From JAAEKA01 sp049299095 (lineage in GTDB: Bacteria; Chloroflexota; Anaerolineae; JAAEKA01): a stretch of 64,000 bases of DNA. This document shows positions 25,351-32,848 of the stretch, piece after piece. The DNA is taken from the NCBI GenBank assembly GCA_049299095.1, contig JBAQWV010000161.1, forward strand, positions 38,067 to 102,066, read 5' to 3'. The notes under the pieces were generated by a model that saw nothing but the letters and a program-made list of their open reading frames with translations, did not search any database and was not told the origin of the DNA. Position numbers and translations under genes: made by a program. How positions within the stretch are numbered: the first letter of the stretch is position 1; each line of letters starts with the position of its first letter.

Positions 25351-26783
25351 TGTCTGGCGTTGTTTTGATCTTTGCCCTGCCGCTGCTGGCCGCCGCGTTG
25401 GTGTATTTGTTGCGCCGCTGGCCGCTGCCCTCCAGCTTGCTGGCCGGTTTGGCCGCGCTCGTTCTGGGCAGTTTGTTGTGGCGCTGGCCCAACGATCAGC
25501 CTGTTTTGTTTCTGGGGCGCGTGATCCGTGTCAACACACCGGCGACCTTGTTCAACCTGAACTTTGTGATGCATGCCACCGCACAGTGGGTGTTGGGCTG
25601 GCTGGCGCTGGCGCTGGCTGCGGTCTATCTCGGCGCGTGGCGGGTGGCGCAAGGACGCACCTTCTTTCCCTTTGGCCTGTTGCTGTTGGCGTTGTTTGGT
25701 GCGGTGCTGACGGTCGAGCCGGTTTGGCTGGCGCCGGTTTTGCTGTCTGGCGTGATGGCTATTGCCGCATTCGTTGTTCAGGCTGGCCGCAAAGGCAGCA
25801 CCCGCGGCGCATTGCGTGGCCTATGGCTGCCGGTGCTGGCGATCCCCCTGTTCCTGGTGGCTGCCTGGCTGGCCCAGCAAGCCTTGCCAGAGCAGCAAAG
25901 CAGCCAGCAATTGTTGGTGTTGGCTGCCCAACTTGCCAGTTTCGGCCTGCTGTTGCTGCTGGCTCCCTGGCCGCTGCACGGCCCGGCGGTTAGCCTGGGC
26001 GAGGACGGCCCGCCGCTGGTGTCTGCCTGGCTGCTGACGGGGCTGGCTGCGGTGGCGGTGACGCTGTTGCAAGCCTTGCTGGTGCAGTACGACTGGCTGC
26101 AAAGCGCCACGTTGTTCTATACCTTGCCGAATGTGCGCCTGCCGGAGTTGTTGCTGTACGGTGGCATGGCTACCTGTTTGTGGGCAGGGTTGGCTGGCGG
26201 CGTACAGGTTAACCTCAGTCGCCTGTGGAGCTACGCATCGCTCTTTGCCTGGGGCACGGTGCTGATCGCACTGGGGCTGGGTGCACGCGGCTCGTGGGCG
26301 CTCGTATGGCTGATGCTGATTGCACGCAGCGTGGCGATGATCGTGTCTGCGTATGGGCTGGCGGTGCTGCGCGAGCGCGCGGGGGGTGTCACCGATCTCG
26401 ACGCAGTGTCCGGGCTGGGCACGCGCTTGCCCTGGGTGACGGTCGCTTTCTTGCTGGGCATTCTGAGCCTGGCCGGTATGCCGCTCACTGCGGGCTTTGC
26501 CGGGCAGTGGGCGTTGATGCAGGCGCTGGGCAGCACTGACTGGCTGCAAGCTGTGGTGGTGTTGGCGGGTGCGCTGGGTTTGGCTGTGGGCGTGATCCGC
26601 AGCATGAGCGCGCTACTTGGCCCGCTACGCAACCTGCTGTTGGAGCGCGAAAGCCGAGTGTTGACCGCGCTGGCGGGTATTGCCATTTTGGCTGTGCTAC
26701 TACCCGCCCTCTTTCCGACCGTGTGGCTCAAGCCGTTGAGCGCGGTGGTGGCAGCCTTTGCCAGCTCGCCGGGTGGGTTGTAG
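25350..26783 (+). CDS. NuoN/MrpD-like antiporter subunit
   Basis: 477 residues, about 13 hydrophobic segments. Family marks: LAPWPLHGPAVSLGEDGPPL corresponds to the PLHxWLPDAxxGAP loop, and RLPWVTVAFLLGILSLAGMP with LTAGFAGQWALMQA is the late conserved block of NuoN/MrpD. The key lysine five residues before PLH is replaced by Leu, so proton pumping by the usual route is doubtful. It overlaps the preceding gene by 1 base. Its final codons (AAFASSPGGL) are duplicated 1,090 bases downstream, see the repeat entries. Confidence 0.7.
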   Translation: MSGVVLIFALPLLAAALVYLLRRWPLPSSLLAGLAALVLGSLLWRWPNDQPVLFLGRVIRVNTPATLFNLNFVMHATAQWVLGWLALALAAVYLGAWRVAQGRTFFPFGLLLLALFGAVLTVEPVWLAPVLLSGVMAIAAFVVQAGRKGSTRGALRGLWLPVLAIPLFLVAAWLAQQALPEQQSSQQLLVLAAQLASFGLLLLLAPWPLHGPAVSLGEDGPPLVSAWLLTGLAAVAVTLLQALLVQYDWLQSATLFYTLPNVRLPELLLYGGMATCLWAGLAGGVQVNLSRLWSYASLFAWGTVLIALGLGARGSWALVWLMLIARSVAMIVSAYGLAVLRERAGGVTDLDAVSGLGTRLPWVTVAFLLGILSLAGMPLTAGFAGQWALMQALGSTDWLQAVVVLAGALGLAVGVIRSMSALLGPLRNLLLERESRVLTALAGIAILAVLLPALFPTVWLKPLSAVVAAFASSPGGL

Positions 26784-26784
26784 A
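26749..26784 (+). repeat. Left direct repeat of the AT-rich island (gene 3' end)
   Basis: A 22-base exact repeat (26749-26770) shared with 27839-27860, and imperfectly extended to 36 bases through the stop codon. It is the natural 3' end of the antiporter-like gene. Confidence 0.8.
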
Positions 26785-26807
26785 GCGGTGAGCATTGGAA
26801 GTGAACT

Positions 26808-26843
26808 AAAAACGCCCTTGCTGTATCCACAAGGGCGCTTTTA
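26808..26843. terminator. Intrinsic terminator after the antiporter-like operon
   Basis: CGCCCTTG (26813-26820) pairs with CAAGGGCG (26830-26837), with AAAAA before and CTTTTAAT after. Works in both directions and separates the operon from the convergent DUF2834 gene. Confidence 0.8.
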
Positions 26844-26860
26844 ATAGCATTATAAGTATC

Positions 26861-27160
26861 CTAAGCCCTAATGTGTTCGCGGGAACTTTTGTAAACAAGC
26901 AAATAAATCAAGGCTCCGATTGAACCAGTGGTAACTACAAGTAGAAGCCAAGGCAATGGATTACGTCCCGCTGATTTAGCATCATTCCACATCCAAATTA
27001 GAAACAGGCCGAGCGCAATTGCCAAGTCTACCAATACCTGTGCACCGCCATAGCTTTGGAACTGTTGTGCAAAAATTCCAAAGTAGCCATGTTGCAGTAT
27101 GGCGAGTGTGGTTAGAATCAAGAAAGCGATCAAGGTAATAAGTAGGGCGATTCTTCGCAT
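26861..27160 (-). CDS. DUF2834-like small membrane protein
   Basis: 99 residues with three hydrophobic helices: IALLITLIAFLILTTLAILQ, VLVDLAIALGLFLIWMW and PWLLLVVTTGSIGALIYLLV. The pattern QHGYFGIFAQQF, WMWNDAKSAGRNPLPW and GSIGALIYLL matches DUF2834, small membrane proteins of unknown function. AAGGAG is 6 bases before the ATG. Transcribed divergently from the tetR-like gene with two operator-like palindromes over its promoter, so it is the likely target of that repressor. The gene is much richer in A+T than its neighbours. Confidence 0.75.
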   Translation of the reverse strand: MRRIALLITLIAFLILTTLAILQHGYFGIFAQQFQSYGGAQVLVDLAIALGLFLIWMWNDAKSAGRNPLPWLLLVVTTGSIGALIYLLVYKSSREHIRA

Positions 27161-27188
27161 GGTGAACTCCTTTTTATACTGTAGATTA

Positions 27189-27238
27189 TGTAGCAGTTGC
27201 TACACATTTATTGTAACATACGCTACAATAAATGTCAA
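27189..27238. promoter_or_regulatory. Divergent promoter with two TetR-type operators
   Basis: On the minus strand TTGACA (27233-27238) and TACAAT (27210-27215) are 17 bases apart and read toward the DUF2834 gene. Two 16-base palindromic sites lie on it: TGTAGCAGTTGCTACA (27189-27204) and TGTAACATACGCTACA (27212-27227), centres 23 bases apart. The second covers the spacer, the first the transcription start. This is the layout of TetR autorepression with repression of a divergent gene. Confidence 0.75.
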
Positions 27239-27250
27239 GGATACCAAAAA

Positions 27251-27787
27251 ATGAAAAAAACAGAAGTAAAAAGACAACTTATCTTAGGTAAAATTGCCGA
27301 GTATTTGCTTGCGTATGGCATGAGAGATGCAAGTCTTCGCCAGTTAGCAGCGAAAATTGGCACAAGCGACCGAATGCTTTTACATTACTTTTCGGACAAG
27401 AATGAACTGATGAATGCCGCTCTTAACTTGGTTGCGGCCCAACTGATCGATATATTAGACAGTACCCGTTCGAAACAAATGCCCTTTGAAACACTTATGA
27501 CTTATCTTGCGGGTATGATCAAAGAACCTGATATTCGCCCTTATTTACGGCTCTGGCTAGAGCTGGCGGCCATGTCAACGGCAAGCGAAGCTTACCGTAC
27601 TATCGCCAGACAAATCTGTGATAGTTTTTATGATTGGATTAATTCAGTTTTGATAGTAGAAAAAGATGAAGAACGTGCGCCGATGGCTGCGCTTGCTTTT
27701 GCTACGATAGAAGGGTTTGTTTTGCTGGATTCGCTCGGTTACGACGCGAAAATTACCAGCGCATTGAAGAGAATTAACGCGAGATAA
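27251..27787 (+). CDS. TetR/AcrR-family transcriptional regulator
   Basis: 178 residues. N-terminal helix-turn-helix (DASLRQLAAKIGTSDRMLLHYFSDKNELM), then an all-helical ligand domain (RPYLRLWLELAAMSTASEAY). The ATG at 27251 begins MKKTEVKRQLILGKIAEYLL, the right register for the TetR fold; the in-frame upstream ATG would run through the operators. Likely represses the divergent DUF2834 gene and itself through the palindromes in the gap. A+T-rich codon use contrasts with all surrounding genes, suggesting acquisition by transfer. Confidence 0.88.
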   Translation: MKKTEVKRQLILGKIAEYLLAYGMRDASLRQLAAKIGTSDRMLLHYFSDKNELMNAALNLVAAQLIDILDSTRSKQMPFETLMTYLAGMIKEPDIRPYLRLWLELAAMSTASEAYRTIARQICDSFYDWINSVLIVEKDEERAPMAALAFATIEGFVLLDSLGYDAKITSALKRINAR

Positions 27788-27838
27788 GCCCAATAAGGGT
27801 GTACCCCAAGACAGCGAGGCGTTAGCCATGAGTCGTGA

Positions 27839-27874
27839 TGGCAGCCTTTGCCAGCTCGCCCGGCATGTTATAGA
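27839..27874 (+). repeat. Right direct repeat of the AT-rich island (fossil gene end)
   Basis: Repeats 26749-26784: first 22 bases identical, the rest 5 mismatches. Read in frame it gives AAFASSPGML and a stop, next to AAFASSPGGL in the intact gene. It marks the right edge of the island. The rest of the gap 27875-27925 holds nothing recognised. Confidence 0.75.
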
Positions 27875-27924
27875 ATAGGGACGCGTTCCAAAGTCTATCA
27901 AACCGGTGATCGTAAGCAAGATGA

Positions 27925-27954
27925 TAGCTTTTGGCAGCCGAAAGCTGCTATAGT
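27925..27954 (+). promoter_or_regulatory. Promoter of the HMG-CoA reductase operon, with shared motif
   Basis: TAGCTTTTGGCA (27925-27936), 12 bases ending in TGC, then TATAGT (27949-27954), an extended -10. The same 12-mer with the same spacing to a TGC-extended -10 precedes the DUF35 gene (31807). AGCTTTTGG also forms a hairpin with CCGAAAGCT (27938-27946). Confidence 0.5.
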
Positions 27955-27974
27955 GACGATATACGCAGTCAACC

Positions 27975-28009
27975 AACGCACCCGCGCTCCCGAGGCGTGG
28001 GGCGTTTTT
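27975..28009 (+). terminator. Attenuator-like hairpin just before the HMG-CoA reductase gene
   Basis: AACGC-A-CCC-G-CGC pairs with GCG-T-GGG-GCGTT around CTCCCGAG and ends in five T, 13 bases before the ATG at 28023. It lies downstream of the predicted promoter, so it would stop transcription before the operon unless opened. It may instead be a leftover terminator of an upstream unit. Confidence 0.55.
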
Positions 28010-28022
28010 GTGTGAGCATTCA

Positions 28023-29348
28023 ATGAAACAACGACCTTCTGCTCGTTTGAGCGGCTTTTACAAACAAACCCAGGATGAGCGACTGGCAACACTGGCGGGC
28101 TGGGCGGAGTTAAGCGCGGCGGAGCTGGCCGCGTTCCGTACTGGCCTCGCCGCTGCACAGGCGGAACGCATGGTAGAAAATGCGTTGGGCGTTTTTGCCT
28201 TGCCGCTGGGGCTGGGTGTCAATTTCCTGGTCAATGGCTACGACCTGCTCGTGCCGATGGCAGTGGAAGAACCGTCGGTGGTGGCGGCCGTGTCGAACGC
28301 GGCGCGGCTAGCGCGTGTCGGGGGCGGTTTTACCGCGGGCAGCAGCGAGCCGGTGATGATCGGGCAGGTGCAACTGCTGGCTGTGCCCGACCCGCTGCGC
28401 GCAGAGGCTGCCGTACTGGCTGCGCAGCCGGAGCTGGCCGCGCTGATTAATCCATTGCACCCTTCGATTGTGCGCATGGGCGGCGGTTTTCGTGGCGTTG
28501 AAGTGCGTCATCTGCCGCAAACGCCGGTCGGACCGATGTTGATCGTCCATCTCCTGCTTGATTGTCGCGATGCAATGGGGGCCAACGCGGTCAACACCGC
28601 GGCCGAGGCGGCCGCGCCCCTGCTGGAAACGCTCACCGGTGGCCGCGCCAAGCTGCGTATTCTGAGCAACTTGACCGACCGGCGGCTGGCTTGGGCCGCG
28701 TGCCGCATCGCGGTGGACGCGTTCAGTGCGGAGGGCGTGTCTGGCCCCGCGGTGGCGCAGGGCATTGTCGAGGCCAACGCGTTTGCCTGGGCCGATCCGT
28801 ACCGCGCGGCCACGCACAACAAAGGCATTATGAACGGCATTGACCCGGTGGCGATTGCCACGGGTAACGACTGGCGCGCGCTGGAAGCAGGCGCGCACGC
28901 GTATGCTGCGCGCGATGGGCAGTACCGCGCACTCACCGACTGGCGGGTCGAGACGGACGCAAGCGGCCAGGCTGTACTGGCAGGTCGCATCGAGTTGCCG
29001 CTGGCCGTGGGCATTGTCGGCGGTGCTACCAAGGTGCATCCGGCTGCGCAAGTGGCGCTCAAGGTGCTGGGTGTCGAAACAGCCCGCGAGCTGGCCGAGA
29101 TTATGGCCGCGGTGGGGTTGGCGCAGAACCTTTCGGCGCTGCGCGCACTAGCTGCCGAGGGCATTCAGCGCGGGCATATGGCGCTCCATGCGCGACATGT
29201 GGCGCTGGCCGCTGGTGTACCTGTGGAACTGGCAGATCAAGTGGCCGCGCAGTTGGTGCGCGAGGGACAAATCCGCACCGCGCGGGCTGTAGAGATCCTG
29301 CAAGCCCACGCGCTGGCTGCGGAACAGATGGAGTTATCCCATGAATGA
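28023..29348 (+). CDS. Hydroxymethylglutaryl-CoA reductase, class II type
   Basis: 441 residues. Converts HMG-CoA to mevalonate. The sequence has the class II form without an N-terminal membrane domain: ENALGVFALPLGLGVNFLVN (catalytic Glu region), EEPSVVAAVSNAARLAR, DAMGANAVNT, HNKGIMNGIDPVAIATGNDW (catalytic Lys and Asp) and a C-terminal RGHMALHARHVALAAG with the catalytic His. The next genes supply HMG-CoA, so it works here in the biosynthetic direction. The ATG at 28023 is preferred over the GTG at 28008. It overlaps the synthase gene by 8 bases. Confidence 0.92.
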   Translation: MKQRPSARLSGFYKQTQDERLATLAGWAELSAAELAAFRTGLAAAQAERMVENALGVFALPLGLGVNFLVNGYDLLVPMAVEEPSVVAAVSNAARLARVGGGFTAGSSEPVMIGQVQLLAVPDPLRAEAAVLAAQPELAALINPLHPSIVRMGGGFRGVEVRHLPQTPVGPMLIVHLLLDCRDAMGANAVNTAAEAAAPLLETLTGGRAKLRILSNLTDRRLAWAACRIAVDAFSAEGVSGPAVAQGIVEANAFAWADPYRAATHNKGIMNGIDPVAIATGNDWRALEAGAHAYAARDGQYRALTDWRVETDASGQAVLAGRIELPLAVGIVGGATKVHPAAQVALKVLGVETARELAEIMAAVGLAQNLSALRALAAEGIQRGHMALHARHVALAAGVPVELADQVAAQLVREGQIRTARAVEILQAHALAAEQMELSHE

Positions 29349-30414
29349 ACCTAATGACAGTGTCCTGATGCGACCCGACCGGCCCGTCGGGATCGTGGGC
29401 TACGGCGCCTATGTGCCGCGCTACCGACTGCCCGCGCGCGAGGTGGCGCGGGTGTGGAGCGGCCGCGATGCCGAATTGCCCATAAAAGAAAAAGCAGTGG
29501 CCGGGCTGGACGAAGACACGGCCACCATGTCCATCGAGGCCGCGCGCAACGCGCTGGCGCGGGCGCAGATTGACCCCAAGCGTATTCGTGCGGTATGGGT
29601 GGGCAGCGAATCGCATCCATACGCAGTCAAGCCCACCTCTACCATCGTGGCCGAGGCGCTGGACATTGTGCCGTTGACGCAGGCTGCGGACTGGGAATTT
29701 GCCTGCAAGGCGGGCACCGAAGCGATGCAGGCCGCGATTGCCTTTGTCGGGTCGGGCATGGCTACGTATGCGTTGAGCATCGGCATGGATACCGCCCAGG
29801 GACGCCCCGGCGACGCGCTGGAATATACCGCGGCCGCGGGCGGCGCAGCGGTGTTGATCGGCCCGGCAGCGGAAAGCTTGGCACGCATCGAAGCATCCGT
29901 GTCCTACGTGACTGACACGCCCGACTTTTGGCGGCGCGCTCATGCACATTATCCCAGCCACGGTCAGCGTTTCACCGGCGAGCCGGCCTATTTTCACCAC
30001 GTCAGCAACGCGGCGCGCCTGATGCTGGAGGGCCTGGGACGCAAGCCGGGCGACTACCGCTTCATTGTGCCGCACCAGCCGAACGCCAAGTTTCCGCAGC
30101 GGGTGGCCCGTGATTTGGGCTTCAAGGCCGAACAGGTGCAAACTGGCCTGCTGGTCGGACGCATCGGCAATACCTATGCCGGTTCCTCGCTGATTGGCAT
30201 GACCGCGGCGCTGGATGCCGCGGAGCCGGGCGACCGCATCCTGGTGGTGTCCTTTGGATCGGGCGCGGGCAGCGACGCCTTTTCGCTGGAAGTCACCGAA
30301 GGCATCAGCGCCGCGCGTGACCGTGCCCCGCGCACCGAGGATTACATCGCCCGCCGCATCGAAATTGACTACGCCACCTACGCTCGTATGCGTGGCAAGA
30401 TGTTGATGAAGTAA
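29341..30414 (+). CDS. Hydroxymethylglutaryl-CoA synthase, archaeal type
   Basis: 357 residues, close to archaeal HMG-CoA synthases and shorter than the eukaryotic kind. Condenses acetoacetyl-CoA and acetyl-CoA. Thiolase-fold features: VGIVGYGAYVPRYRLP at the start, the catalytic Glu region KAVAGLDEDTATMSIEAARN, nucleophile Cys in WEFACKAGTEAMQAA, His in FIVPHQPNAKFP and the C-terminal GRIGNTYAGSSLIGM. The following thiolase and DUF35 genes repeat the archaeal gene order, where the three proteins form one channelling complex. Confidence 0.92.
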   Translation: MNEPNDSVLMRPDRPVGIVGYGAYVPRYRLPAREVARVWSGRDAELPIKEKAVAGLDEDTATMSIEAARNALARAQIDPKRIRAVWVGSESHPYAVKPTSTIVAEALDIVPLTQAADWEFACKAGTEAMQAAIAFVGSGMATYALSIGMDTAQGRPGDALEYTAAAGGAAVLIGPAAESLARIEASVSYVTDTPDFWRRAHAHYPSHGQRFTGEPAYFHHVSNAARLMLEGLGRKPGDYRFIVPHQPNAKFPQRVARDLGFKAEQVQTGLLVGRIGNTYAGSSLIGMTAALDAAEPGDRILVVSFGSGAGSDAFSLEVTEGISAARDRAPRTEDYIARRIEIDYATYARMRGKMLMK

Positions 30415-30418
30415 ATGC

Positions 30419-30466
30419 AAGTAAAGAAGTAGACAAGCAGACAAGTAAACAAGTAGGGAAGTAGAG
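30419..30466 (+). repeat. Six 8-base tandem repeats with a complementary downstream arm
   Basis: Units AAGTAAAG, AAGTAGAC, AAGCAGAC, AAGTAAAC, AAGTAGGG, AAGTAGAG fill the gap between the synthase and thiolase genes. About 30 bases on, CTTGTCTAC (30496-30504) is complementary to GTAGACAAG of the array, so the transcript can fold into a hairpin ahead of the thiolase ribosome binding site. Confidence 0.8.
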
Positions 30467-30531
30467 CAGGTGAAGACGGTTTTTGTCTGCCCTGCCCTTG
30501 TCTACGTGTGTACTTCTGTCAGGAGACAATC

Positions 30532-31692
30532 ATGAGACCAGTCTATATTGCTGGCATCGGCCAGACGCCGGTAGGTGAGCAGTGGGAACGGTCGCTGCGG
30601 CATATTGCCCACGACGCGATCATTCCGGCGATGCGCGATGCGGGCATTCAACGCGCCGACGCGCTGTACGTGGGCAACATGCTGTCCGGCGATCTGGTGA
30701 GCCAGGAACATCTGGGCGCGCTGGTGGCGGACTTTGTGGGGCTGCGCGGCATCGAGGCGTATAAAGTCGAGGCGGCTTGCGGCTCCGGCGCGGCGGCTGT
30801 GCGTACCGGCTACATGGCTGTGGCGGGCGGCCTGCACGATGTCGTGATCGTGGCCGGTGTCGAAAAAATGACGGATACCACCGGACGCGACACCACGGCC
30901 GGGCTGGCGATGGCCGCCGATCAGGAATACGAAGCCGCGGAGGGGGTGTCGTTTGTGGCGCTCAATGCGCTGCTAATGCGCCGCTACATGTACGAATACG
31001 ATGTGCCCTACGGCGCGTTTGGGCATTTTGCGGTCAACGCGCACCGCAATGCTGCGGGCAATCCCAACGCCATGTTCCCACAGGCGATCACGCTTGACAG
31101 CTACCGCAAGGCCACCATGATCGCTGATCCGATCAATCTGATGGATAGCTCACCCATCTGCGACGGCGCGGCCGCGTTGGTGCTGGTGTCAGAGGAGTAT
31201 GCGCGGGCGCTCAACAATGGCCGCCGCCCGGTGCGCATTGCCGGCTCTGCGGTCGCCACCGATAGTCTGGCTGTGCATGATCGCCGCGATCCGCTGTGGC
31301 TGGAGGCGGCCGCGATCAGCAGCCGCAAGGCCTGGCAGCAGGCGGGCGTGACGCGTGACGATGTTGACCTGTTCGAGGTGCATGATGCGTTTACCATCAT
31401 GGCAGCGCTATCGTTGGAAGCGAACGGCTTTGCCGAGCGCGGCCGCGGCGTGCGTCTAGCGGAAGAAGGTGACATCGCCATCGGAGGCAGGTTGCCCATC
31501 GCCACAATGGGCGGGCTGAAGGCGCGCGGCCATCCTGTCGGCGCGACTGGCGTGTATCAGGTGGTGGAAGCAGTGATGCAGTTGCAAGGGCTGGCCGGGC
31601 CAAACCAGGTGCAGGATGCCAACATTGCCATGACGCAAAACATCGGCGGCAGCGGCGCAACCATTCTGACGCATGTGCTGATCGGTGATTAG
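30532..31692 (+). CDS. Acetyl-CoA acetyltransferase (thiolase), archaeal type
   Basis: 386 residues. Makes acetoacetyl-CoA from two acetyl-CoA. Nucleophile Cys in VEAACGSGAAAVRTGYM, His in LFEVHDAFTIMAALS and the C-terminal motif GGLKARGHPVGATG. In archaeal-type thiolases the second Cys of classical thiolases is missing; here the end reads NIAMTQNIGGSGATILTHVL, consistent with this. The ATG at 30532 follows AGGAG by 7 bases. Supplies the HMG-CoA synthase encoded just upstream. Confidence 0.92.
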   Translation: MRPVYIAGIGQTPVGEQWERSLRHIAHDAIIPAMRDAGIQRADALYVGNMLSGDLVSQEHLGALVADFVGLRGIEAYKVEAACGSGAAAVRTGYMAVAGGLHDVVIVAGVEKMTDTTGRDTTAGLAMAADQEYEAAEGVSFVALNALLMRRYMYEYDVPYGAFGHFAVNAHRNAAGNPNAMFPQAITLDSYRKATMIADPINLMDSSPICDGAAALVLVSEEYARALNNGRRPVRIAGSAVATDSLAVHDRRDPLWLEAAAISSRKAWQQAGVTRDDVDLFEVHDAFTIMAALSLEANGFAERGRGVRLAEEGDIAIGGRLPIATMGGLKARGHPVGATGVYQVVEAVMQLQGLAGPNQVQDANIAMTQNIGGSGATILTHVLIGD

Positions 31693-31806
31693 CGCCGTAT
31701 GGGTTGCGCTGGCGCGACGCTGAGCCTGTATAATGACGGCCGGAGCAGTCAAAAAGCTGTCAAAAGCTATCAATTGCGAAAAAAAAGACGAAAATACTGA
31801 GATTGG

Positions 31807-31836
31807 TAGCTTTTGGCACGCTGTCTGTGCTAAAAT
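31807..31836 (+). promoter_or_regulatory. Promoter of the DUF35 gene, with shared motif
   Basis: TAGCTTTTGGCA (31807-31818), 12 bases ending in TGC, then TAAAAT (31831-31836), the same layout as before the HMG-CoA reductase gene. ATTGGTAGCTTTT (31802-31814) also pairs with AAAAGCTATCAAT (31762-31774), one mismatch. A TATAAT at 31729-31734 is a second, less well spaced candidate. Confidence 0.5.
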
Positions 31837-31937
31837 CCCCTTCGGACATGCGCTTGACCGCGCGGTTGACACCGGTTTTTTTAATCCGGTGGCCGGGTAC
31901 ATAGCCTCGGCTTGATAGTAAAAAGGAGTTTTTCAAA

Positions 31938-32348
31938 ATGTCTGTTGCTCGATCTTGGCGAACCCGTAAACAACGCTACAATTTGGTCGGCGAACGCTGC
32001 GACCATTGCCATAACGCGATTTTTCCCCCGCGCGACGTCTGCCCGCACTGCGCAGAGCCTGCCCAAACGGAATTTGCCCTCAGCGGGCGCGGCACCGTCT
32101 ATTCCTATACCACGGTGTTTGATCCTCCCACAGGCTTTGAGGCGTATGCCCCCTATCCGGTGGCGCTGGTGAAGCTGGAAGAAGGGCCGATGGTCACCGC
32201 CCAGTTGACCGACGTAGCCGCGCACGATGTGCAGATCGGAATGCCGGTCGAAATGGTCACCCGCAAGCTCAGTGAGCAGGGCGACGAAGGGATCATTATT
32301 TACAGCTACAAGTTCCGCCCCACTACACAGGCGCGCCTGGCAGCCTGA
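31938..32348 (+). CDS. DUF35 zinc-ribbon/OB-fold protein of the thiolase-HMGS complex
   Basis: 136 residues. An N-terminal helix, a rubredoxin-like zinc ribbon with two Cys pairs (CDHCHNAIFPPRDVCPHC) and a C-terminal OB fold (GTVYSYTTVF, APYPVALVKLEEGP, VQIGMPVEMV). In archaea the DUF35 protein bridges thiolase and HMG-CoA synthase and shares their CoA-binding site, passing acetoacetyl-CoA directly. Its place after these two genes fits that role. AAGGAG lies 12 bases upstream of the ATG. It has its own promoter, unlike the compact archaeal operons. Confidence 0.9.
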   Translation: MSVARSWRTRKQRYNLVGERCDHCHNAIFPPRDVCPHCAEPAQTEFALSGRGTVYSYTTVFDPPTGFEAYAPYPVALVKLEEGPMVTAQLTDVAAHDVQIGMPVEMVTRKLSEQGDEGIIIYSYKFRPTTQARLAA

Positions 32349-32375
32349 TGCCGTGCGCCGTGGCGTGCAAACTGC

Positions 32376-32762
32376 TCATTCCACGAAGATTTCGATGATC
32401 TCGTTATCTTCAGGGTCTTCGATCTTGATTAGTTGACCAGTGTTGCCTTGCTTGATTAAAGCAGCGACCTGGTGCAAATCAATCCCCTCCATCTCTGGAA
32501 CAAAGCGGGCTCCCATTCTAAGCCCTACATCCACCAGACCGATTGGGATCGTGACATCTACTTTGTTGCGCCCCGTGCGCGTGTCGGTGACACGCACCCG
32601 TAAATTGCGACCTGATCCAGCCACACTACCAGCCGGTGGTGTGGCTGGTGTGCGTCTACGGTCTGCGGCATCAAGCGCTTCCAGCAAGCGCGCACCATCT
32701 TCAGCTTTGATTTCCCCCTGCTCAATCATTTTCAGAATACGGATTTGTTCTTCGGCGGGCAT
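32376..32762 (-). CDS. SHOCT-like domain protein of unknown function
   Basis: 128 residues. The N-terminus EEQIRILKMIEQGEIKAEDG and ARLLEALD is the SHOCT-like short helical domain found at the start of YvlB/LiaX-type envelope-stress proteins. A basic, disordered linker follows (about 35-50), then a small alpha-beta region (LRVRVTDTRTGRNKVDVTIP; LHQVAALIKQGNTGQLIKIE). The DUF4097 adhesin-like domain that usually accompanies SHOCT is absent. GGAGG lies 5 bases before the ATG. It converges with the DUF35 gene, 27 bases apart. Function unknown. Confidence 0.6.
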   Translation of the reverse strand: MPAEEQIRILKMIEQGEIKAEDGARLLEALDAADRRRTPATPPAGSVAGSGRNLRVRVTDTRTGRNKVDVTIPIGLVDVGLRMGARFVPEMEGIDLHQVAALIKQGNTGQLIKIEDPEDNEIIEIFVE

Positions 32763-32848
32763 GGTGGCCTCCAGGGCGGCTAAGACAGCAATTTCAGAAG
32801 CGGCTCATTTGGTGCATCTATTGCCGTCATGGGCTGGCTACTTCTGTT

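Noticed and set aside
29101..30444. 447-residue minus-strand frame opposite HMG-CoA synthase
   Set aside because: Shadow frame; the plus strand encodes a complete synthase.
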